A stretch of 64,000 bases of DNA from Stutzerimonas stutzeri. GTDB lineage: Bacteria; Pseudomonadota; Gammaproteobacteria; Pseudomonadales; Pseudomonadaceae. Within the stretch, counting starts at the first letter, position 1. Every line of letters begins with the position of its first letter. The DNA is taken from contig NZ_CP007441.1 of NCBI RefSeq assembly GCF_000590475.1, positions 2,052,660 to 2,116,659 of the forward strand, given 5' to 3'. The translations under genes were made by a program, and so were the position numbers. A model generated the notes under the pieces. It was not told where the DNA came from. It saw nothing but the letters and a program-made list of their open reading frames with translations, and did not search any database. This document shows positions 16,750 through 25,797 of this stretch, in pieces.

Positions 16750-18708
16750 TCACTCGGTCGGGGCGCGGGGCGTGAGATTGAGCATCTGCCGTACCTTGCT
16801 CAGCAGGTCACCGATCTGAAACGGTTTGATCACCATGTCCATCCCGGCCACGAGGAAGCGGTCACGACGCACCGCGTTTTCGGCATAGCCCGTCATGAAC
16901 AGGACCGGCAGAGCCGGGCGGTGGATACGCGCTGCGTCAGCCAATTCGCGTCCGGACAGTTGCGGCAGCCCGACGTCTGTCAGAAGCAGATCGACGCTGG
17001 GATCATCCTGCAGCACTGACAGGGCGGTTGTGACATCTCCAGCCTCGCTGCAACGGTAACCTGCTTCAGTCAGCATTTCGGCCACCAGCATGCGCACTGC
17101 CGGCATGTCCTCGACGATGAGTACGTGCTCCCCGTTGCCCTGCGGCATGTCATCGACAACTGTCGTGGCAGCGCTGGTCGCGACGGCCGCCGGCAGGACC
17201 AGCGACACCTCGGTGCCTTCGCCGAGCACACTGCTGAGCCTGGCCTCGCCACCCGATTGGCGTGCGAAGCCATAGATCGAGGAGAGCCCCAGGCCGGTAC
17301 CTTGACCAAGCGGTTTGGTGGTGAAGAACGGGTCGAATACCTTGTCCAGAAGCTCCGGCACAATGCCGGTGCCGTTGTCCTTTACGGTAAGCACGACATA
17401 GCTGCCATCGGCCAGGTCTGCGTCGGCCTGCGCCTCCAATTTCGCCGTGCGAATGGTGATGGTGCCGCCGTGAGGCAGGGCGTCTCGCGCATTGATCACC
17501 AGATTGAGCACGGCACTTTCTAGCTGGTTGGCATCGACCTGGGCCACGGCACCGTGGTCGCATAGCTCGAGATTGAGCGAGATATGCTCGCCAATGGTTC
17601 GCTGCAACAATTCTTCCAAGGAGCGGATCTGCTCGTTCAGGTCCGCTGGACGTGCGTCCAAGGGCTGCTGGCGGGCGAAGGCCAGCAGGCGGTTGGTCAT
17701 CGAAGCAGCGCTGCGCGCCGAATTGAGCGCCGTATCGGCAAAGCGCAGGACGGCGTCGGTACGGCCTTCACTCATCCGTTTCTTCAGCAACTCGATACCG
17801 GTGATGATGCCCGTCAGCAGATTGTTGAAATCGTGCGCGATGCCGCCGGTGAGCTTGCCTAGCGCATCCATCTTCTGCGCCTGCATCAGCTGCGCTTCGG
17901 TGCGCACGCGTTCGGCCACCTCACGGGCGAGCTCGGTATTCACGTTCTCCAGTTGCTGTCGTTGCGAACGCTCGCGTTGGCGCTGCTCAGTGATGTCTTC
18001 GATGACGACCAGGCCGAGTTCGGCCGCTCGGTAGGGTGATACCTGCCACTGGGTCTCGCGTCGCTCGCCGGCCACTCGCATGACGAGCGTGTCCTGCCAG
18101 CGGGTTTCGTTGGTCAGGCAGTCACGCAGGGCCTGCAGTTTGCTTTCCTGCCCCTCGGCCAGACTGGCGGTTAGCGCGGCCGGATCTGGCTGCCCGCCAA
18201 GCAGCTGGGAAAGCGCACGGTTACTCTCATGGATGTGCAACTGCGGATCGATGACCGCAATGGGCGCCGAGACTTGCGAGAAAATATCCCGAAAACGCGC
18301 TTCGCTCTCACGCAGTGCATGCTCGGTGTCTCGAACGCGCAACAGCGTACGCAGCGTGGCGAGGAGGACGTCCGGGTCGACCGGATGGATCAGATAGGCA
18401 TCGGCGCCCGCGTCCAGGCCTGTGATGATATCGCCGGTCTGGATCGATGCCGCCGACACATGAATGACCGGCAACAGGCGGGTCCGGTCATCGGTGCGCA
18501 GCTGTCGGACGATGTCGAAGCCACTCATGTCGGGCAGATTTACATCGAGAATCAAAGCGTCGACTGCTTCGCTGGCAATCAGGGCCAGTCCTTCGCTGCC
18601 TGTCCCGGCCTCGAGCACTGAATACCCGTGGCGCTGTAGGACCCGGTGGATTGCGTAACGCGTTGCCACGTTGTCGTCGACAATGAGAACGCTGTTGTTA
18701 TCCGCCAT
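16750..18708 (-). CDS. Hybrid kinase: receiver-PAS-histidine kinase-receiver (stressosome operon)
   Basis: 652 residues from the ATG at 18708, which lies within the end of the upstream kinase gene (11-base overlap). Order: N-terminal receiver (VLIVDDNVATRY, phospho-acceptor D55 in LDVNLPDMSG), PAS domain (about 140-250), coiled linker, HisKA (IAHDFNNLLTGI), HATPase_c (NLVINARDAL, DNGTGI, GTGLGLSSIYGF) and a C-terminal receiver (LIVEDMPAVRML, LTDVGLPQLSG). No membrane segment. It is the last gene of the rsbRST operon, so it is likely fed by the soluble kinase before it and forms the phosphorelay end of the stressosome pathway. No DNA-binding output domain is present; the final regulator is unknown. 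Confidence 0.92.
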   Translation of the reverse strand: MADNNSVLIVDDNVATRYAIHRVLQRHGYSVLEAGTGSEGLALIASEAVDALILDVNLPDMSGFDIVRQLRTDDRTRLLPVIHVSAASIQTGDIITGLDAGADAYLIHPVDPDVLLATLRTLLRVRDTEHALRESEARFRDIFSQVSAPIAVIDPQLHIHESNRALSQLLGGQPDPAALTASLAEGQESKLQALRDCLTNETRWQDTLVMRVAGERRETQWQVSPYRAAELGLVVIEDITEQRQRERSQRQQLENVNTELAREVAERVRTEAQLMQAQKMDALGKLTGGIAHDFNNLLTGIITGIELLKKRMSEGRTDAVLRFADTALNSARSAASMTNRLLAFARQQPLDARPADLNEQIRSLEELLQRTIGEHISLNLELCDHGAVAQVDANQLESAVLNLVINARDALPHGGTITIRTAKLEAQADADLADGSYVVLTVKDNGTGIVPELLDKVFDPFFTTKPLGQGTGLGLSSIYGFARQSGGEARLSSVLGEGTEVSLVLPAAVATSAATTVVDDMPQGNGEHVLIVEDMPAVRMLVAEMLTEAGYRCSEAGDVTTALSVLQDDPSVDLLLTDVGLPQLSGRELADAARIHRPALPVLFMTGYAENAVRRDRFLVAGMDMVIKPFQIGDLLSKVRQMLNLTPRAPTE

Positions 18709-19555
18709 TGCCGGGCTCCGAGGAAATCGCGACGGGGATGACGACGAAGAATGTCGAGCCGATCCCAGGCGTACTGTGCACACCCACTCGACCGCCCAGT
18801 AATTCGGCGAAGCGCTTGCACAGCGACAAACCCAGCCCAGTGCCGCGCAGACGCTTCTGCAGCGGTGTGTCGATCTGAACGAAATCCTCGAAGAGGTTGC
18901 CGTGCATGTCCTCTGGAATTCCAATGCCGGTGTCTGTTACGGCGAAACGGACCTCCGAGTCGCCCTCGGGGCGCACGGAGATGCGCACTTCACCGTTCTG
19001 GGTGAACTTGAGCGCATTGGAAATAAAATTTCGCAAAATCTGCGCAAGCTTCTTGTCGTCGGTATAAAGGCGCGGCATGTCCTGCGGTTCTTCGAAAATC
19101 AGGTCCACTGCGTTGGTATCGACAATCGGGCGAAACATTCCGCGCAATGCAGCGAACAGGTCAAACATGTCGAACCAGGCCGGCGAAATGGTGATCCGTC
19201 CGGCTTCGATCTTGGCCAGATCAAGCAGGTCATCGACCATGTCGCTGAGCTCGCCTGCAGCCCCACTGATGAACAGGACCTGCTTGTGCTGTTCCGGACT
19301 GAGCGGGCCATCCAGCTCATCGCTGAGCAGACGGGTGATGCTGCGAATCGAACCCAGCGGGGTACGGAACTCATGGCTCATGTAGGAAAGGAAGCGGCTT
19401 TTCAGGTCAGAAGCCTGGCGCAGCTGCTCTGCTTGCGTATCGAGTTCCGCATACAGCGCCAGGACCCCCTGGTTGGTTTCTTCGAGCTCCGCGCGCAGCA
19501 GCTCGTTTTCCTGCTGCAGCCGTTTGCTGAGCTCATCGTGAGTCGGTTCAGTCAT
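18698..19555 (-). CDS. Soluble sensor histidine kinase (stressosome operon)
   Basis: 285 residues from the ATG at 19555, overlapping the upstream phosphatase gene by eight bases. Residues 1-50 form a coiled coil (LSKRLQQENELLRAELEE); then HisKA with phospho-histidine H61 (SHEFRTPLGS) and HATPase_c (NFISNALKF, VTDTGIGI, GTGLGLSLCKRF). No sensor or membrane domain exists, so the signal must come from a partner, most simply RsbT or another stressosome product; the N-terminal coil is the obvious docking site. Its output would be the downstream hybrid kinase. The kinase assignment is certain, the partner is inference from the operon. Confidence 0.93.
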   Translation of the reverse strand: MTEPTHDELSKRLQQENELLRAELEETNQGVLALYAELDTQAEQLRQASDLKSRFLSYMSHEFRTPLGSIRSITRLLSDELDGPLSPEQHKQVLFISGAAGELSDMVDDLLDLAKIEAGRITISPAWFDMFDLFAALRGMFRPIVDTNAVDLIFEEPQDMPRLYTDDKKLAQILRNFISNALKFTQNGEVRISVRPEGDSEVRFAVTDTGIGIPEDMHGNLFEDFVQIDTPLQKRLRGTGLGLSLCKRFAELLGGRVGVHSTPGIGSTFFVVIPVAISSEPGNGG

Positions 19556-20558
19556 TGACTGTCTCCAGGGCAATCACCATCACGGTTACGTCATCTCGGC
19601 CTCGACAGAAATCGCGATGCAGCAACGCGGCAATGATGGCTGGGTGGCGATGCGACAGGCCGGGGTAGTCACGCAGATCCCAGCGCGACTGCAGGCCATC
19701 GCTGTACATGACCAGGATCTGCGGGGCGTCGACCGGATAATCGAACGTCACGGCCTTGCGAAACCGCGAACCGACGATGCCTGGATGCGAAGCCAGGCCG
19801 CGCGTCTTCTCGGAGCTCAACAGGCAGCCACCGATGTTGCCAATCCCGGTAAAACGCACCGTGTGGCCGTCGAACATGGCAATGGCCGCGGCACCGCCAC
19901 GCGTGCCGTTCATTGCCTGATGCATGTCGAACATGCTGGTCGCGGGATCGGCAAACGGCGCCGCGGCGAAAACTCCGGCCCCAGCGAGCCCCGCTCGTTC
20001 AGCATCCTCCCCATGCCCGATGCCATCGATGATCAGCGCACTGAGCCGTGGCCCGTCGACAGCCAGGTGCCAGACATCGCCGCAGGCGGGATCGTTGAGC
20101 AACGAATGCTGGCTGACACCGAAGCGAAGCGGGATGGGTGAAACCTGCCGGGGATACAGCTGAACCAGCACGACCGAACCCCGGCTATCGGAATAGACGT
20201 CGAAAAGCTGCCCTTGCCGCATCAGCGCGCCGAGCCCGGTTCCCTGGGTGCCGCCGGTGGAAAAGCCATCGGTCATGCACTTGCTGGGGTCGAACCCCGG
20301 CCCGCGGTCAACCGCGACCAGTTCGATACCGCTTCCGGTCAGCGCCGGTATAGGGCGCAGGTGCAAGGCACCATGGTGGGCATGCTTGAGCAAGTTGGTC
20401 GCCAGTTCGGTGGCGGCGAGCGCCACGCGACCGGCATCGGCTTCATTGAATGCAAGCTGGACGGCCAACGCTTGTGCAACCCGGCGCGCATGGCCTACCT
20501 GACTGGCATCCTCGACCGCCAATACCGTCGTCGTCGAGCCGCTAAGGTTCACGACCAT
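19548..20558 (-). CDS. ATP-binding SpoIIE-family phosphatase (RsbX/RsbU-like), stressosome operon
   Basis: 336 residues with two parts. Residues about 10-130 are a HATPase/anti-sigma kinase-like domain (ELATNLLKHAHHG, AVDRGPGFD, GTQGTGLGALMRQ). From about 150 follows a PP2C/SpoIIE phosphatase (LSALIIDGIGHGEDAERAG, ILVMYSDGLQSRWDL, GRDDVTVMVI) with the metal-binding aspartates. In stressosome modules such a phosphatase resets phosphorylated RsbR and RsbS (RsbX role). The ATG overlaps the end of rsbT by ten bases. The fusion of an RsbT-like ATPase domain to the phosphatase is known in proteobacterial versions. Which phosphoprotein it acts on is inferred. Confidence 0.9.
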   Translation of the reverse strand: MVVNLSGSTTTVLAVEDASQVGHARRVAQALAVQLAFNEADAGRVALAATELATNLLKHAHHGALHLRPIPALTGSGIELVAVDRGPGFDPSKCMTDGFSTGGTQGTGLGALMRQGQLFDVYSDSRGSVVLVQLYPRQVSPIPLRFGVSQHSLLNDPACGDVWHLAVDGPRLSALIIDGIGHGEDAERAGLAGAGVFAAAPFADPATSMFDMHQAMNGTRGGAAAIAMFDGHTVRFTGIGNIGGCLLSSEKTRGLASHPGIVGSRFRKAVTFDYPVDAPQILVMYSDGLQSRWDLRDYPGLSHRHPAIIAALLHRDFCRGRDDVTVMVIALETVND

Positions 20559-20953
20559 TTGAAGATACTGATGCGAGTGCCCACGCCAGGAGTACTCTCG
20601 AGCTCGAAGTCATCCACCAGACGCTTTGCGCCGGTCAGGCCGAGACCGAGACCGCCGCCGGACGTCCAGCCATCGGTCAGCGCCAACTTGACGTCGGTGA
20701 TGCCGGGGCCCTCGTCTCGAAAGGTCAGGCGAATACCGGTGCGTGGGCCTTCGTCGTGAACCTCCCAGTCCATATCGCCACCGCCGCCATACACGACGGT
20801 ATTGCGAGCCAGTTCGCTGACCGCAGTGACGAGCTTGGTCTGGTCGATCAGGCGCATACCACAATCTTGTGCCAGCTTGCGGACTGCCTGCCGTGCTATC
20901 ACGACGTCCTGCTCGATACGTACCGCAATGCTGCCGCTGGCACGGGGGGTCAT
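20549..20953 (-). CDS. rsbT: Switch kinase RsbT (anti-sigma-factor-like ATPase)
   Basis: 134 residues of GHKL kinase fold: SELARNTVVYGGGG (N box), FRDEGPGI (G1) and GGGLGLGLTGAKRLVDDF (G2), the standard RsbT pattern. RsbT is held by the RsbR/RsbS stressosome; on stress it phosphorylates both and is released to its target. In Bacillus the target is phosphatase RsbU; no rsbU homologue with that organisation is here, and two histidine kinases follow instead. It overlaps rsbS by four bases and the phosphatase gene by ten. Confidence 0.94.
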   Translation of the reverse strand: MTPRASGSIAVRIEQDVVIARQAVRKLAQDCGMRLIDQTKLVTAVSELARNTVVYGGGGDMDWEVHDEGPRTGIRLTFRDEGPGITDVKLALTDGWTSGGGLGLGLTGAKRLVDDFELESTPGVGTRISIFKWS

Positions 20954-21312
20954 TTGTCGGCCATCCGCTTGTGCAGCAGCTGCATGCCTCTTTCGACGTT
21001 CAGGGCCGTGCTGACGCCCTGCAGCGTCAAGCCCAGCTCGACCAAGGTGATCGCCACGGCTGGCTGCATGCCGACGACCACGGTCTCGGCGTCCATGATG
21101 CTGGAGAGACCGGATATCGAACTGATCATGCGTCCAATGAAAGAATCGACCATGTCCAGCGCAGAGATATCGATCAGCACCGCGCGAGCGGAGGTCGAGC
21201 TGATGCGCTCGGCCAGATCATCCTGCAGCGTCAGCGCCAGTTGGTCGTGCATGTCGACTTGAATGGTCACGAGCAAAAACTCGCCCATCCGTAATATAGG
21301 GATGCGCTCCAT
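20950..21312 (-). CDS. rsbS: Stressosome scaffold protein RsbS (STAS domain)
   Basis: A single STAS domain of 120 residues. The phosphorylatable serine is S57 in LDMVDSFIGRM, identical in context to Bacillus RsbS S59, and the second region PAVAITLVELGL is also kept. RsbS with RsbR builds the icosahedral stressosome that sequesters RsbT. It starts directly after the rsbR stop codon and overlaps rsbT by four bases, so the three are translated together. Conservation of the serine argues for a working switch. Confidence 0.95.
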   Translation of the reverse strand: MERIPILRMGEFLLVTIQVDMHDQLALTLQDDLAERISSTSARAVLIDISALDMVDSFIGRMISSISGLSSIMDAETVVVGMQPAVAITLVELGLTLQGVSTALNVERGMQLLHKRMADK

Positions 21313-22164
21313 TTAGACGGCCTTGCTGACGGTCAGACCCGAGCGGCGCAGGGCGAGTGCGAGCGCGTCCGCGAGCGATGCTTTGGTCACAATGCCCTGC
21401 AGATCGAGCCCCAGGTGCACGATGGTCTGGGCGATCTGCGGGCGCACACCGCTGATGATGCAATCGGCGCCCATCAGGCGGATCGCCGTCACGGTCTTGA
21501 GCAGATGCTGCGCCACGAGCGTATCGACTGTTGGCACGCCAGTGATATCAATGATGGCGATCTCAGAACCGGTATCGACGATGCGTTGCAACAGCGACTC
21601 CATCACCACCTGAGTGCGTTGTGAGTCCAATGTGCCGATCATTGGCAGGGCGAGTACGCCGTCCCACAGTTTTACCACGGGTGTGGAAAGCTCCAGCAAT
21701 TCTTCCTGCTGACGCTTGATTACAGACTCGCGCGATTTCTGAAAGGTGTTCACGGTATGCAGCCCGAGTTGATCGATCAACTCGGACAGGGCCCAAAGCT
21801 GCTCGGCGAGCGCTGCCGGTTCATCGGCGTATTCGGCCTGTAACAATGGCATCAACGGCTGCTTCAACGAGAAGATGAATCCGGCCGTCTGTTGGGAATC
21901 GAAACCGAGCAACACGCGGCTTTGAGAGAGCTTGTCGAGAAACTGGCGCATCGGATCCCAGCTTGAGGCCCTCAAATCGGTAGAGTCGCCTTGGCCAGCT
22001 CCCGCAATTAGCAAGCCTATGAAATCTCTGGTCTGCTGACGGAACTCATCGATTTTTACGTTGCGATAAGTGCCGCTGGCCTCGAGGTTGCGAGTCCAGC
22101 TTTCGACCAGCTCCTGCTCGTTTCTGGCGATGACGTTGAAAGTACGCTGTTGCAGTGTGGCCAT
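21313..22164 (-). CDS. rsbR: Stressosome sensor RsbR (N-terminal globin-like plus STAS)
   Basis: 283 residues from the ATG at 22164, preceded by GAGGA. Residues 1-150 are a helical, globin-like sensor region (FNVIARNEQELVESWTRNL) with no obvious haem site. The C-terminal STAS domain carries both threonine contexts known from Bacillus RsbR: GVPTVDTLVAQHLL and PQIAQTIVHLGLDL. RsbR senses the signal and forms the stressosome with RsbS. First gene of the operon; the promoter must lie in the 527-base gap shared with the divergent c-di-GMP enzyme. The nature of the signal cannot be read from sequence. Confidence 0.93.
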   Translation of the reverse strand: MATLQQRTFNVIARNEQELVESWTRNLEASGTYRNVKIDEFRQQTRDFIGLLIAGAGQGDSTDLRASSWDPMRQFLDKLSQSRVLLGFDSQQTAGFIFSLKQPLMPLLQAEYADEPAALAEQLWALSELIDQLGLHTVNTFQKSRESVIKRQQEELLELSTPVVKLWDGVLALPMIGTLDSQRTQVVMESLLQRIVDTGSEIAIIDITGVPTVDTLVAQHLLKTVTAIRLMGADCIISGVRPQIAQTIVHLGLDLQGIVTKASLADALALALRRSGLTVSKAV

Positions 22165-22691
22165 TGGCGCGGATCCTCGGATGGCAAAGCGATAGTCGGG
22201 TTTGATTCGAATTATTTGCGGGCGTTCCAGAGCGTCTGAAAAGCCCGCAGAAGGCAAAAGTCGCTTGTCTCGATGTTCGTAAGCATGACTTAACGATTCA
22301 AGCGTTCAGAGCATAGTGGTTCGGTGGATGACTGCTAGCTAAGCCAGAGCAGGCGAAACGGTGATAGATGGTGTCACGATATGCGCCTAAGCGCAGTGAT
22401 GGCATTTCGCCCCAAGTTGGCGGCATGGTCAAGGTTTTCGACGATTTGAGGTTGGGTCACAACTTTACCTTCCAGGCGGACCGGGGCAAGTGCCTTCCTG
22501 CCGTGAGCTGCAACGACCATTCGGCAGATTGAGGCGAGCGAACCTTAAGTTGCCTTCTGCCAAGCCGAAACCAAGGTTGGGTCGATCCGACTCGATGCGC
22601 CGAACCGATTGTCTGAATTGCAGATGATGGCACTTCGCCTTTTCTGCGTTTTCGGTCAAGATTCGTGCCTTATACCTAGGAAGACAGGCCA
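22165..22691. other. Divergent intergenic region, rsbR operon / c-di-GMP enzyme
   Basis: 527 bases with no gene I would defend. The rightward gene has AGGAAGA before its ATG. I could not identify promoter boxes or an operator with confidence, nor any repeat. Confidence 0.4.
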
Positions 22692-24806
22692 ATGCTGGTC
22701 GGTAGCTATAACGAAATTCTCGTGTTCTTCTCGTTTGTTGTTGCCGTGCTGGCGTCCTACACCGCGCTGGACATGGCGGGCAGGGTAGCGACCTCGTCGG
22801 GTCGTGCCGCCCGCATGTGGTGGATTGGTGGCGCGTTTGCCATGGGCCTGGGCATCTGGTCCATGCACTTCATCGGTATGCTCGCGTTCAGCCTGCCGAT
22901 TCCGCTGGGTTACGACCCGTTGATAACGGCCGGCTCGCTGGTGGTGTCCATCGTTGCATCGGCACTGGCGCTATGGCTGGTGTGCCAACACGAGTTGCGC
23001 TGGAGCCGGCTGGTGCAAGGGGCGCTGCTGATCGGTGCGGGCATTGCGGTGATGCATTACAGCGGTATGGCTGCGCTGCGCATCCAGCCAGGAATTGTGT
23101 ATGACCAAGGCTGGTTGATCGCTTCGGTGCTGATCGCCGTACTGGCATCGGGCGCCGCGCTGTGGCTAGCCTTCCGCTTGCGTGCCAACCTGCAACGTGT
23201 GCAGGTCTGGCGTGGGGCGGCCGCGCTGGTGATGGGGCTGGCGATCATCGGCATGCACTACACCGGCATGGCGGCGGCGAGTTTTCCCGAGGGCAGCTTC
23301 TGTGGCGCAGCCAATGGCGTCGACACCAACTGGCTCGCACTGCTGGTCATCGTGCTGACGTTGGCCGTGTTGGGGATAACCCTGACCGTCTCGGTGCTCG
23401 ATGCACGGCTGCAGACACGCACATCGGTGCTGGCCAGTTCACTGGAAAAGGCCAACTCCGAATTAATGCAGTTGGCTCTGCACGACAACTTGACCCGTTT
23501 GCCGAACCGTTTGTTGCTCGAAGACCGGCTGAGCCAGGCGCTGAAGGTGGCGCAGCGGGAGCAATCCTGCTTCGCTGTGATGTTCATGGACCTGGACGGC
23601 TTCAAGGCGGTAAACGACGCCTATGGGCACCACCTCGGCGACCAGTTGCTGATCAGCGTGACCGAGCGCTTACGCGACTGCGTGAGGGCGCAGGACACTC
23701 TGGCGCGCCTCGGCGGTGATGAATTCGTGCTGCTCGCGACCATCGAAAGCCCAGATGATGCCGCCACCCTCGCGGAAAAGCTGGTGCAATGCATTGCCGA
23801 ACCGTTCGTACTGTCTCGCTACACGCTGAGCGTCTCGCTGAGCATCGGTATCGCCGTATACCCCGGCGACGGCGAGGTCGAGCGGGACCTGCTGCTGCAT
23901 GCCGACGCCGCGATGTACCACACCAAGAGCGCGGGCCGGAATGGCTACAGCTTCTTTGAAGCATCGATGAACGCTAACGCCGTAGAGCAACTGCAGCTGC
24001 TACACGACATGCGGCTGGCTGAGGCCAACGGCGAGCTGCGCCTGCACTATCAACCCAAGTTCGAGGCACCTGCCGGCCCGGTGCGCGGCTTCGAGGCACT
24101 GCTGCGCTGGCAGCATCCCCAGCGCGGCATGCTGTCGCCCGACGCCTTTCTGCCGATGGCGGAAAAGACCGGGTTGATCGTGCCGATGGGCAAATGGGTA
24201 CTGAACGAGGCCTGTCGGCAGCTGCGTGAATGGCATGAGCAGGGCCTCGACCACTGGACCGTGGCGGTCAATCTGTCGGCCGTGCAGTTCGAACAGCCGG
24301 ATCTGCTGGATGTAGTGGTCGAAGCCATCGAGCGCCATTGCATTGCGCCGGAAATGCTGACCATCGAGGTCACCGAAACCGTGGCCATGCGCAGCCCGGA
24401 AACCACCATCGAAACGCTGGAGAAACTGACCGCGATGGGCGTGAAGGCCTCCATCGATGACTTCGGTACCGGCTATTCCAGTCTGCTCTATCTCAAGCGG
24501 CTACCGGCCAGCGAGCTGAAAATCGACCGCGCTTTCGTCAGGGAAATGAGCGTAGGCAACGAAGATTCGGTCATCGTCTCGGCCATCATCGCACTGGCCA
24601 AAGCGCTGGGGCTGCAGGTAGTCGCCGAAGGCGTGGAAACCGCCGAGCAGCAGCAGTTTTTGACCGGGCTTGGCTGCGAGACGCTCCAGGGCTTTCTCCT
24701 GGACCGGCCGATGACACCAGCGCAGATTCGCGCGCGGGTCGAACAGACGCAACCGGGAGAAACCGCCTTCACCACGGATCGGCTAGGGCTGAGCGAGCCG
24801 GCCTGA
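22692..24806 (+). CDS. MHYT-GGDEF-EAL c-di-GMP cyclase/phosphodiesterase
   Basis: 704 residues. The N-terminal MHYT membrane sensor (about 1-240) has the three repeated motifs WSMHFIGMLAF, VMHYSGMAALR and GMHYTGMAAASF within seven predicted helices; the family is proposed to bind copper and sense O2, CO or NO. Then GGDEF (LARLGGDEFVLL, catalytic motif complete) and EAL (RGFEALLRWQHP, EVTETVAM, DDFGTGYSSL, VAEGVETAEQ, all metal-site residues present). Both activities may therefore be retained. It diverges from the stressosome operon, which suggests, but does not prove, joint control. SD AGGAAGA supports the start. Confidence 0.95.
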   Translation: MLVGSYNEILVFFSFVVAVLASYTALDMAGRVATSSGRAARMWWIGGAFAMGLGIWSMHFIGMLAFSLPIPLGYDPLITAGSLVVSIVASALALWLVCQHELRWSRLVQGALLIGAGIAVMHYSGMAALRIQPGIVYDQGWLIASVLIAVLASGAALWLAFRLRANLQRVQVWRGAAALVMGLAIIGMHYTGMAAASFPEGSFCGAANGVDTNWLALLVIVLTLAVLGITLTVSVLDARLQTRTSVLASSLEKANSELMQLALHDNLTRLPNRLLLEDRLSQALKVAQREQSCFAVMFMDLDGFKAVNDAYGHHLGDQLLISVTERLRDCVRAQDTLARLGGDEFVLLATIESPDDAATLAEKLVQCIAEPFVLSRYTLSVSLSIGIAVYPGDGEVERDLLLHADAAMYHTKSAGRNGYSFFEASMNANAVEQLQLLHDMRLAEANGELRLHYQPKFEAPAGPVRGFEALLRWQHPQRGMLSPDAFLPMAEKTGLIVPMGKWVLNEACRQLREWHEQGLDHWTVAVNLSAVQFEQPDLLDVVVEAIERHCIAPEMLTIEVTETVAMRSPETTIETLEKLTAMGVKASIDDFGTGYSSLLYLKRLPASELKIDRAFVREMSVGNEDSVIVSAIIALAKALGLQVVAEGVETAEQQQFLTGLGCETLQGFLLDRPMTPAQIRARVEQTQPGETAFTTDRLGLSEPA

Positions 24807-24825
24807 GTCGGGCGGACGGCAGCGA

Positions 24826-25503
24826 TCAAAACCAGCGGTCGTTGCGCTTGCGGCCGCGGGTCATGGCCGGAATGATCAGGCCAGCCAGCAGGCCTGCGCC
24901 GGCGATGCTGCCGCCGTAGACCATGTAACGCATCAGTACCTGATTGTTCTCGTCGCCGAGACGTGCCTGAGCGTCGCGCAGATCCGATTCGGTTGCGGTA
25001 AGCGCGGTATCCAGCGCCTGGCGGCGCGCTTCCAGTTCGTCAATCAGCGCCTTGCGTGAGTCGAGTGTCTCCTGCATGCCCTGTACCCGGGTCTTCCAGC
25101 TGTCGTCGATGGTACGCAACTCTTCGCTGAGCTCGGCAACCTTCTGTTCCAGCTCCGGCAAGCGCTCCGCCTGGCCGGGCATTTCTTGCAGGTCGGCAGT
25201 GCGGATCCACACTCGGTCGCCATTTGCGCCACGAACCTGACTGTAATCGCCCTGAGTGTCGAGCAGCTCGACCTTCTCTCCGGATTTGAGCGAACCAACG
25301 ATGCGATAACCGTCGGTTGGGCCGCTGCGTACGTAAGTGGTCAGGCTGTCGCTGACCCAGCGCTCGTTGGTCGCTTGCTGCGCCTGTGCTGGAACGACAA
25401 CGGCCAGCAGGGCGCCGAACAGGCCGGCACGCAATGCGCGGCGTTGCGTGGCAGATCCGGCAACACGAGTAGGGAGAGCAAGGAGATGGCGGGATATGGA
25501 CAT
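24826..25503 (-). CDS. TIGR04211-type SH3 domain protein, exported and membrane-anchored
   Basis: About 225 residues from the ATG at 25503. A signal peptide (RRALRAGLFGALLAVVVPAQAQ) precedes a bacterial SH3 domain (RWVSDSLTTYVRSGP, GSLKSGEKVELL, WIRTADLQEM). A coiled coil follows (QAERLPELEQKVAELSEEL onwards, about 105-185) and a C-terminal hydrophobic helix (GGSIAGAGLLAGLIIPAM) ending in RGRKR. This is the architecture of YgiM/TIGR04211 proteins: a periplasmic SH3 head and coiled coil anchored in the inner membrane, probably cell-wall related. No operon partner. The choice of start is not firm because no clear Shine-Dalgarno sequence is visible. Confidence 0.87.
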   Translation of the reverse strand: MSISRHLLALPTRVAGSATQRRALRAGLFGALLAVVVPAQAQQATNERWVSDSLTTYVRSGPTDGYRIVGSLKSGEKVELLDTQGDYSQVRGANGDRVWIRTADLQEMPGQAERLPELEQKVAELSEELRTIDDSWKTRVQGMQETLDSRKALIDELEARRQALDTALTATESDLRDAQARLGDENNQVLMRYMVYGGSIAGAGLLAGLIIPAMTRGRKRNDRWF

Positions 25504-25797
25504 GGTGGTCTTCGCGTTAACAAAAGGATGATGGCCTCGATGAACGGGCCGAAACATAAGCGGATCCGGAGCCGGCACTGTGCAGTCAGCTTGCCGCGAC
25601 GGGGCAGCTGGCAGGTCGGATGTGCTGATGGGTGAGCGGGAGGATGCGTTCTCCCGTGGTTGAGCCTAGGCCCCACATGGTCCTGCAGACAGGACTGACA
25701 GCACGAGGCGCTGTAGGTTCACTGAATGTTCACCTTTTCATGCTAGGCCGGGTTCGTTCCGGTTAGCGGTGTGCACGGGCTCGAGGGCGGCGCATCG

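Noticed and set aside
22465..22692. Small minus-strand ORF upstream of the c-di-GMP enzyme
   Set aside because: No ribosome-binding site, no recognisable protein pattern, and it occupies the region where promoters must lie.
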